Assembly (NCBI GenBank): GCA_013054445.1
Contig: JAAMPI010000033.1
Span: 1 to 64,000, forward strand
Direction of reading: 5' to 3'
DNA from: Cudoniella acicularis
Taxonomy: Eukaryota; Ascomycota; Leotiomycetes; Helotiales; Helotiaceae
Length of the DNA: 64,000 nucleotides
In this document: positions 56,465-64,000 of the stretch, one piece after another
How the letters are laid out: the number at the start of each line of letters is the position of its first letter
Numbering within the stretch: position 1 is the stretch's first letter
The notes under the pieces: model-generated
The model's database searches: none
Seen by the model: the letters and a program-made list of their open reading frames with translations, nothing else
Told to the model about the DNA's origin: nothing
Program-made: the position numbers and the translations under genes

Positions 56465-58885
56465 ATTGGTTATTCGTTATGTGTGTTGTAAATTTGAATT
56501 TGAACTCCCCTCATACACAAAATAGCAAGCCTGGATATTATATCTCCTCAATGTCTCCGATGACGCGGCCCGTAAAATGCTAAGCAGGCCTTGGCTTCAG
56601 TCCAAGGAGTCGTTTGTTGTGGGTAGCCGGCAACTATAAATTAGAGTGCGAGATTTGAGATAGTTTTTCGCTGGCGTCGATTTCAATCTTGAACGGTGGT
56701 GGCGATGAAGATATCGGGACCGGAGCCTTTTGATCTATTCGCAGAATTCTTCAATGTATATATTGCCCTCTTCCTTTTCCAGCTCAAGATAATTTCGGAA
56801 CAAAAAGGGACATGAAATGGTTCAAGTCTGAAATTCCAAAAAACGGATTCAAGCGAGACTACGAGAGGATTCGATGGAGAGAGCGGAAGAATGTTTGAGT
56901 AAAGGGATCGGGACGATGATAGTCCAAGATCAGAATGATCAATTGAAGATGCCAAGAAGTGGTTAACAGAAATAAAAAGCCCAGGCTTCTTGGATGATGT
57001 GCTGCTACACGGGACATATGCAATTGGGGGAAACGCCTCTTCTATGTCTTGGCTTTTGCAGGGGGGCCGAGGGGTCCGCAAAGTGACGCGGCCCCCTCCA
57101 GCCCAATGACAGGCGTCCACTGGAGTCGCATCCCCAGTACGGTCGCACAGTTGAAGCTGTCTGCAGCGCGCCTCCAAAACGGAGCAGCGTCTTACGCAAC
57201 AGGCCAGCAGCAACATCCTCGAGGGTCTCAAGGAGACGGAAACGGAGACTGAGGGAGACTCGGCAGTCGGGGAGCTGATCCATGTCGACTTTGCGAGAAA
57301 CCTCGCAGTCCTGTGATGAACCGGTCGTGTGCACGCATGTACAAGTAGTACAGTACCGGTATCGAGAGAGTGCTGTCACTCCGTGAGTAGATTTTGGCAG
57401 CTACAGTATGCTATTTCCAGGGCATTGCGCTTGTCCCTGGAAAAGGGCGATCAGACAGCGTCAAACGCAGCAAAGGTGAAGCGTGAACTGCGCTGGATGC
57501 GCCGGTTGGTGCGAACCGAGTCTCGAAACGCAAGAAAGGGACTCCTGACACACGGGGCGAACTGAAGGCGTCTTGGGACCGCGGGGCAAGGACTCGAGGA
57601 AGGCAATGAGAGCGGCGGCCCTGCTGCCATTGGACATGAAGAGGCAGTTGGTGCAGGCTTCTAAAATCTGACCGATTTGCGCTTAGTGTTTTCAACCTTT
57701 CACTCCATAGCCGAAGTGTCATTGCCGTGAATCGTGAAGTGGCTGAGAGCGGACGCGAATGCCGCCCGCAAAAAAAGAAGATGTCAGTGTGTATCACTGG
57801 TCAGCCTGTCAATGTCAGCGGTGACATGACCGGCTTGGGCGAAAAGGCAACGAGTCCAACAACACCAGTACGCAATCATCGTGGGTCTTGGCAACGTCTC
57901 CCGGCGGCATCCATCCATGGCGATTCCAATGACTTCACGGCCATCCCCAAAGCGGCGGAGAGGGAGGCATTTTGATTTGGAAGAGGTTTGAAGGTGTCAA
58001 GGTGTCAAGGTGAGATCTAGAGAACTCAGAGGAGATGGCTGGAAGCGACAAATAAAAAGGAACCGGAAGAACATGCGCTTCCGGACAACGCTGATTCGGC
58101 ACGTAACCTTATCTCAGCAGTTTCCCACGAAACTATACTTGAGCTGTCTTTACAACATCTCTTTCATAGGGGCGAGTTCCCAAACCCTCGTACCGTACTC
58201 GTAGCTCGCTGCGCGAGGAAGTCGACAGAGCAATATGGTACCACATCAGCGCAGCCTCAATTTAGTTGTTGGCGTTGGCGTTTTATTCACACTCTACTGC
58301 TGACTAACAAAGAATTCTCTCTACTTCATAATTTTTGTACTGCAGAGTGTCTCCAAAGTATTCTCCACCCCCAGTTTCCGCTTCGAACGAACACTTGGCT
58401 CTTGCTCCGCAAAGTTTCCAGTCAGAACAAACGGCCAACTATAAAAAGCTTGCGACGTCACGTCGGTGCAGGTTGTTTGGCTCGTTTCATCCCATCTTGT
58501 CCATCTGCTTGAGCCTTGCGGGTTTGCAATTTCCGAGAGTTTTCAATTCCAAATGCTGGGGCTGAGCCTGCTTCTTGGTTTCGGGAAACGAGGCGGGTTC
58601 ACCCCAATTATTTGATCGATGTTGTGCAGTGCCAAGTAGCTGAAACACTTGCTTCCGATTGGGTTTTCCAATAAAGGGACAAGAACTTTGTAATTCGAAT
58701 CCACCAAGTGATTCAAGTCCCTAGAATCGCTGCATCTTACAAGTGTTTAGTCACGTGCTACTTGTCCTACGACATGAGGGGAGACGAATTTCACGAGTCA
58801 CACACTCATAGTTTAAACCTCACACTGTCTAGCTGCCGAATACACTGACCGACGCTTCATGTTCCTCAATCCTGGGCCCTGGCTT
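56465..58885. other. Long spacer
   Basis: GC-rich around 57030-57970, with overlapping open frames on both strands that lack domains, ATG-supported starts or convincing introns; I consider them chance. GGTGTCAAG is repeated directly at about 57992-58010. The area from 58000 to 58885 holds nothing recognisable. Confidence 0.45.
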
Positions 58886-60340
58886 TCATTTCATTAAGGC
58901 ATGGAAGGCATGCACTTGTTCCTTCGTGAATCCCATGCCCTCTCCCATAAATTCCTGAAGTTCTGGATATTCATCAAGATCTATGAATAACACTCTTCCG
59001 ACACTTTTCATAGCCTTGACACATTTGTCATAATGCAATAAATCTAAACAAGTGACGTTAGATCTCTTCGAATTTCGATGTATTTTTGGGGTTGCCAAAG
59101 AGGATAGGAGAGGATTATTGAGAAGAACAAGAGGGCACTGGCCAACCAAGGATTATATCTTCCCTCTCTACTTGTAGAACAATTTTGTTCTTGCTTTGGT
59201 ACTGAAGTACTCCAGGAAAATTGCGGTTGAAAGGACATCATTATTCGTCCTTTGAATTGAAACGAAGGAAAGAGGAAGAAAAGGAATGCCTTACACCTTT
59301 GCCAGTCTGGCTTGGTACCGATTTCGGTCAAATATTCAAACCCAAAGACTTCGAAACCCCGGTCTCCGAACAATGAGACGAAGATCTCCCGCTCTGTCTG
59401 ACCCGTGTACGCTATTCTTCGCTCAGAGCCAGGAGGGAATCGAGGCACCGGGTATCCAAGAGCTTTTCCCCCCTTGTCTTCATAGGCGTCATGTGCCTTG
59501 CGAGTAATATTAAGCTGAGCGGTAGGAAGCAGGATAGCTTGGGCATAGGGCCAGAGAGGAGAAGTGGTATCGGCGAAGACGTATCCGCCCTGCCAGAATT
59601 TATCTGGCTCTGGCCGTCCCATATCAATCATAGTTGCATGAGAAATTTGGCGTAGCGTGAAGCCATAGGCCTTGATATCATATTTCTCAATCAGAGGCTT
59701 TGAGACTTCATCCACCCTAGAAAATCAAACAGTCAGTTCTGCTTTCTGTAAATGCATGGGCTAATCCTTACATCTGATTAAATATATGAGAAGCAAAAGG
59801 ATGCCAGATTGCTGTGCATGGTTTGATCCTCGTAGCGTCAAGAGAATCTCAATATAATGACGCATCGAACACGCAATAGCTAAGTTGAGCTTGTTAGTAC
59901 TAGTAAAGGAGTATCCAGCCATGGCGGCAGCGCAATCGGCGGGAGAAAGGCCAAGGAAGAATTCTCGCTCAACTAAAATTTTGTTGACTGAGAAAATACT
60001 TTTATGGAGAGATGGAAGAATACCTACGACGCGTGAATTCTTCAAAGAAGTCTTTGGCAATCTCATCATATGCAGCGTCTCGTGCTTTTGGTGTGATTGA
60101 TGCTGGAGCCGTTGTACTATTGAGGGCATGCTCGTCCATACAAGCCTTGAGGCGTTTCTCACTCAATCTGTATTGACAATCAGCATTTAGTCCGACACAA
60201 TAGACCGAGAATGGCGACACTTACTCCCAATCATTTTCCTCCTTCAATTTTTGCAGGACTTTGGCGCGTGCAAGCGCTGGCTCCTTAATTCGGAGAGCTT
60301 TGACTGCTGTCAAAAGGTTATCATCATCGGGGATAGCCAT
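58886..60340 (-). CDS. Conserved-looking fungal protein of unknown function, possible frameshift
   Basis: Exons (minus): 60340-60225, 60167-60028, 59972-59772, 59716-59295, 59043-58886. Seen: MAIPDDDNLLTAVKALRIKE..KLKEENDWE joined to LSEKRLKACMDEHAL; DAAYDEIAKDFFEEFTR joined to LEREFFLGLSPADCAAAMAG; STNKLNLAIACSMRHYIE; DEVSKPLIEKYDIKAYGFTL; GRPEPDKFWQGGYVFADTTS; RKAHDAYEDKGGKALGYPVP; FGDRGFEVFGFEYLTEIG; and, after a 251-nt intron, LLHYDKCVKAMKSVGRVLFI DLDEYPELQEFMGEG. The protein looks soluble and mixed alpha/beta. I do not recognise a named domain, though the strong composition and clean splice sites show a real gene. Odd: the junction between exons 3 and 4 (GTAAGG at 59771, CTAG ending at 59717) is out of phase by one base, and the frame before it (LLTLRGSNHAQQSGILLLLI) looks less conserved, so a one-base lesion or another splice choice is likely. 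Confidence 0.65.
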
Positions 60341-61284
60341 TGCTCGTTTTTGATCCACGAGACTCGAGAGGGAAGAGATGAGATTATGGATGTGTAAACC
60401 AAAGGATGTTATATCATGTTATATCCTTTTGGAGGAATGTTTATCAAACCGTAAACGGGGACCTTCAGTTACACAAAGGTTCGCTTAAGTAGCTCCAGTA
60501 CTGTGCAATGCCCATGTTCGGTAATTTTCAGCATTGGAAGACGCTAAATCCAGCGACTTCAGTAGAACACCTCCAGCGCGATTCATTCACTAGCTTTTTA
60601 CGACTGCAGCCCAGGAACCTCAATAACACCGAACCTTCGATATCAACGCTGGCAATCTTAAACATGAAGATATAAATCAACAATCCATATATTTTCGAAG
60701 GTTCACACCAATATTTCATGATTTCATCTCTTCATTCGACCCGCTGCCCGAGACCTTTCTGCCTCGGTTCCTGCTCTTCCAAAATATTCTCAACATCCAC
60801 CCCAATTATCTTTGTCCGCATCCTTCCCACCGAGTATCCCCACCCTCTGCTTCACTATATGTCCTCGAGCCTCGAGATAGGCTACAATGGCGGCGTTTTT
60901 GGCGCAATAGCAAAACCCTTCCCTCACGTACCAAAATGGCTGCCTGAAGAGGCGAAACGAGGAAGAGAGGCTGAGAGCAAGCCAGCGAGTGCGGCTTCGT
61001 GTCCGTCTCCCACATAATTCGTCTGCCTAAGTCACGGGTCACGTAAAACGCTATATATTCAGGTCGTGCAGGTAAGACGGACAAATGAAATCCAGTCTGG
61101 TGACTTGGCACGCGAAATTCTTCGTCTTTTGGTAACTTTAATCCTCTTCGAAAGATTTATTTTTGCGATCCTTCATTTTCACTTCATTCGCTAGTCTTAC
61201 CTTTCTCTACAGTTCTTTTCGAATTTAAACCATCCAAAGCTGTTCATCCCTCACACCAAAAAGGCTCAACACACCTTTGCCAAG
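60341..61284. other. Divergent promoter region
   Basis: Lies between outward-facing start codons of the hypothetical protein and the V-ATPase proteolipid. The 99-codon frame at 60718-61017 has no domain. CT-rich tracts just before 61285 suit a leader. Confidence 0.45.
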
Positions 61285-61999
61285 ATGGAACCAATTGAGT
61301 GGATCGAGCAAGGAAGATGGTGAGCATCTCTCAACCAAAATCTCCGCGAAGCTGCAAGAAGCTTTTTATGCTCCAGTGTCTAACTGATCTTCCTTCGTAT
61401 TAGTCCAGTCTACGCGTCATTCTTTGGAGCCATGGGATGCAGTATGGCAGTTGTTCTTTCGGTGATGGGTGCTGCATATGGCATTGCAAAATCAGGAGTT
61501 GGCGTCTCAGCGGTTAGCGTTCTCCATCCCGAAACCATGACGAGAAGTTCGACATTATTCCCTCCCTTCTTCCCTTTCACGCTAGCTAATATATTTAAAC
61601 CAGACATGATGCCTCCGATCCTTGCGGGGATCCTTTCGATCTATGGCCTCGTAACTGGCGTTATGATAACGAACAACCTGCACGAAAGATCGGCTTTGCA
61701 CACTAATTTCATGCAGCTTGCAGCTGGCCTCTCATGTGGATTGTGCTGTTTATCTGCAGGATTCTGCATAGGCATTGTTGGAGACGCTGGAGTTAGGGGA
61801 AATGCACAACAACCAAGATTGTACGTTGGCATGATGTTGATGTTGATTTTCGCGGAAGTATTAGGTGAGTCTCTCCTTCTCGGGGCTGAAATGTTCATCG
61901 GAAAACCGGGTTTAAATGGTAAAAACAGGTCTTTATGGAGTTATCATCGCTTTGATGATGCTTTCGCAAGCGGAAATCAATGTCACGAAGTGTCTTTGA
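61285..61999 (+). CDS. V-ATPase proteolipid subunit c (divergent Vma3-like paralogue)
   Basis: Model: join(61285..61319,61404..61546,61604..61864,61929..61999), 169 aa. Introns 61320-61403 (GTGAGC..TTAG), 61547-61603 (GTTCGA..CCAG) and 61865-61928 (GTGAGT..ACAG) restore family sequence at each join. Forms the rotating membrane ring that carries protons in vacuolar ATPase. Seen: [20 protein letters not shown] (TM1), [32 protein letters not shown] (TM2), [20 protein letters not shown] (TM3), [20 protein letters not shown], and TM4 [16 protein letters not shown] with the essential Glu 144. Closest type is c (Vma3) because of GDAGVRG..QQPRL, not c'. Odd: substitutions in otherwise nearly invariant spots ([36 protein letters not shown]) and extra Cys in TM3 suggest a second, faster-evolving copy. 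A stop-free three-intron structure argues that it is expressed. Confidence 0.9.
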
Positions 62000-62396
62000 G
62001 GATCCTCGCTGGGAACTTAGACAAGAGAGTGATGACGCGGTGATCCATAATGGTAAATAGAAGGAGCCTGCTAGGTTGCGATTTAGTTCAGAGAAGGGGT
62101 TGAAGCAATGATACAAAATGCCAAACGCTATAACTATGTTTTCCCTCAAACTTAGTGAGTAAATATATACCATCTCTTGCCTTTGGTTGAAGTATTTCCT
62201 ACTCTTACCTCTTATCTCTGCTGTTCGGGTCGGGAACAACGACTGCTGCTTTTACACTCCCTTCTATGACTCATCTAACCGAGGTTTCACCTATTTTGAG
62301 TCGCGTCGCCGCATTATTTTATGGCTTTCCATTTCGCGCATCAAATTTTTAAAATCTCAAGTCGTTAACGCGTCGGGGTCTGTCAGACTACCAAAT
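62000..62396. other. Short spacer
   Basis: 3' end of the proteolipid gene and leader of the next; no signal. Confidence 0.45.
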
Positions 62397-63806
62397 ATGG
62401 CAGAACTAGAATCGAAGAAGGATTCTCGCTTGAGATCTCCAGCGGAACCGACTTGTCTGGAGGTCGATTCAACTCCTCCATCAGCTTCAAGTAGCAAGCT
62501 CCAACCAATTGACGTCCTCGATAATTACATAATTTTCAACAACCTCTGTTCACACCTAGACATCGCTGGACTTCTCGCTTTGAAGAGGGTCACGAAAAGA
62601 TGGACCTCACACCTGTCAACCTACCTCAAAAATCGCTGGAACATCAACAAGAAGCTCAAAAGATTTGTGCAAAATCCTCAACGACTACGCTCGGAATTGG
62701 CGCGTCATGATGCTGTGATTTCTGGAAGCTTTGTCCTCCAACTTCTGGATAGCGTTGTCTGGGAAGAATCAGACCTAGATATTTATGTCGAAGATACACA
62801 GGATGCCTTTGCTTCATTGGAAATACGTAACCTTCTCACTCAGAAAGAAGGATATGAGTTTAAGTCCCGTAGTGGAACCTTAGAGTTCATGAACTCGAAT
62901 AGGTATCCCGTAGGTGACATTCTCAAGGTGAGGCCAGGATTAAGGTTTACTATGATTACGGTTGAACTAACAAAATAACATTAGACTGATACACTTTTGA
63001 GGAAGTGGAGAGAAGGAAGTGAAGAAAAAGTCACCAAAGTTCAAATCATCTCGACTAAGATCCCCGCACCCCTTGCAATTATTGGCGACTTTTACACTTC
63101 GGCTCTGATCAATTTCATTACATGGAACAAGATTTACTCCATTTTTCCTGACTCTACCTTTCTTGATCACGAAACCCTTCGGTTGAGGAATGCCGGCGAC
63201 GAAGAAACAGAGCTAATCGCTAAATATGCCGAACGTGGATGGCAAACCAAACTCGAGCTCAGAGAGGCAGGCACATTGCCGGCAAGATGTATTCAGAACA
63301 TCTCCAATCGTAGACTAGGCGACTCGAATAGCTGGATCATCGCATTGGACACCGAGGGTATCACAAATTCTCCTACTCCAGACGCTGTTATTGACTACTC
63401 TTGGTTCAAAATAAGTCCTGTATCTAAGTACGGGTCGCTTGAATTCAATGAGAGCAAGAGGTACCATATTAAAACTAACTTAACCGGCTCCTGTGTGTTG
63501 CGATACCGATATTCTTTCCCACCTACGGGTTGGAATTGGTGTTGGGCCAATCAGATGCGGAAATTGAACGAATTAACTCGAGCTGAAATCGAAAAGATGC
63601 CCGCAGAAGACAGGCCCGCTTGGTTTGCTAATGCTGGACCGCGCTTCGAATTCTATGGGTACAATTCTAGGATCAACAAACCCCCGACGTGGCTTTACTA
63701 CGACGAAAAAATCACGATGTGGTATGAATGGGAGAAGAAGAAAATAGCGGAGGCTTCGCAGAAAGCGTCACCAGTGCGGGAGGTCTCAAGTTTGGCTCTC
63801 GCTTGA
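62397..63806 (+). CDS. F-box-like / nucleotidyltransferase-like fungal protein
   Basis: Model: join(62397..62927,62985..63806), 450 aa; intron 62928-62984 (GTGAGG..TTAG), phase 0. The reading frame is open further upstream, but 62397 is the first ATG. Seen: a Ser/Pro-rich start; at about 40-80 a helical stretch DNYIIFNNLCSHLDIAGLLA LKRVTKRW resembling a degenerate F-box; then HDAVISGSFVLQLL (105-118) and ESDLDIYVED (124-133), together the G-S..D-x-D arrangement of nucleotidyltransferases; a beta strand VQIISTKIPAPLAIIGDFYT; and AERGWQTKLELRE. The C-terminal third (SSWIIAL.., NGWNWCWANQMRKL, EKMPAEDRPAWFANAG) has no family I know. Family knowledge: fungi have large sets of such F-box plus 'SDLDLYV' proteins of unknown role. 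Whether catalysis occurs cannot be told. Confidence 0.75.
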
Positions 63807-64000
63807 AGGGGGCGACTACCCTAGATATTTTGTATTCGATACAGGGTATATCATTTTGGTAGTCATACCATCTTTATGACAAATCTAAACGAGCTCTTTC
63901 ACATTACTGGTCGGATCAAGGAAGCACGAGTCGGATTTTATCTCATTTACAAGAATCTTTGACAGCATGTGAATGTATGGAGGACGTGTATCTCAAGTTT
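63807..64000. other. 3' region to window end
   Basis: Downstream sequence of the last gene; nothing further recognised. Confidence 0.4.

Noticed and set aside
57005..57975. Overlapping frames on both strands in GC-rich DNA
   Set aside because: High GC makes stops rare; no start context, intron or family pattern supports a gene.

Overview
The window looks like nuclear DNA of a filamentous ascomycete (Pezizomycotina, probably Leotiomycetes-like). Nearly every gene carries short introns of about 45-90 nt with GTRNGN donors and CTAAC-type branch points. The gene families (Ipa, Clr5, ULD_2, MARVEL, phiA/IgE-binding-like secreted proteins, GPI-anchored aspartyl protease) are typical of that group. 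Gene-poor blocks are AT-rich, full of TA steps, and hold broken transposons, as expected after repeat-induced point mutation. Gene models were built by reading splice sites by eye; no searches were run.

Layout: 0.4-2.2 kb, a broken ECM33-like surface protein. 2.9-4.4 kb (minus), a phosphatidylserine-decarboxylase-like enzyme of PsiD type. 7.6-9.3 kb, a BBE-type FAD oxidase with a homopolymer frameshift. 10.0-11.7 kb, a double ubiquitin-like-domain protein. 13.0-14.3 kb, a Tc1/mariner relic with intact terminal inverted repeats. 14.5-15.9 kb (minus), an alpha/beta hydrolase of the kind linked to fungal NLRs. 16-19 kb, LTR debris. 19.4-21.3 kb, a DHA2 drug-type MFS transporter. 21.8-23.4 kb (minus), a dead Zn2Cys6 factor. 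27.3-30.6 kb, a Clr5/ankyrin gene with a CAA-to-TAA type stop. 31.2-32.6 kb, an LTR, a Tc1 relic and a MITE side by side. 34.0-34.5 kb (minus), a secreted protein.

The right half is richer in housekeeping genes. RPC17/RPC9 (minus) and a PRPP synthetase (plus) are divergently arranged at 35.6-38.1 kb. Then come an IgE-binding/phiA-like secreted protein (39.8 kb), a small nuclear-looking protein (41.4 kb), an Ipa protein with a HicA-like tail (42.4-45.1 kb, minus), the second MITE copy (45.2 kb), a 62-residue Cys-rich protein (48.2-48.5 kb, minus), a broken MARVEL protein (50.0 kb), a second phiA-like secreted protein (52.3 kb), a GPI aspartyl protease (55.0-56.5 kb, minus), a conserved hypothetical (58.9-60.3 kb, minus), a divergent V-ATPase proteolipid (61.3 kb) and a nucleotidyltransferase-like protein (62.4-63.8 kb).

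The genes do not form one pathway. Two themes recur: cell-surface or secreted proteins, and self/non-self-type accessory genes (NLR-associated hydrolase, Clr5-ankyrin) set between dead transposons. Several recognisable genes are broken by one or a few lesions. Some breaks look like natural decay (C-to-T stops). Others, such as single homopolymer shifts, could be assembly errors. The most interesting items are the hidden Cys-rich mini-protein, the twin ULD protein whose two domains carry introns at the same place, the hydrolase with a Gly/Asn-rich amyloid-like tail, and a 274-bp MITE pair.
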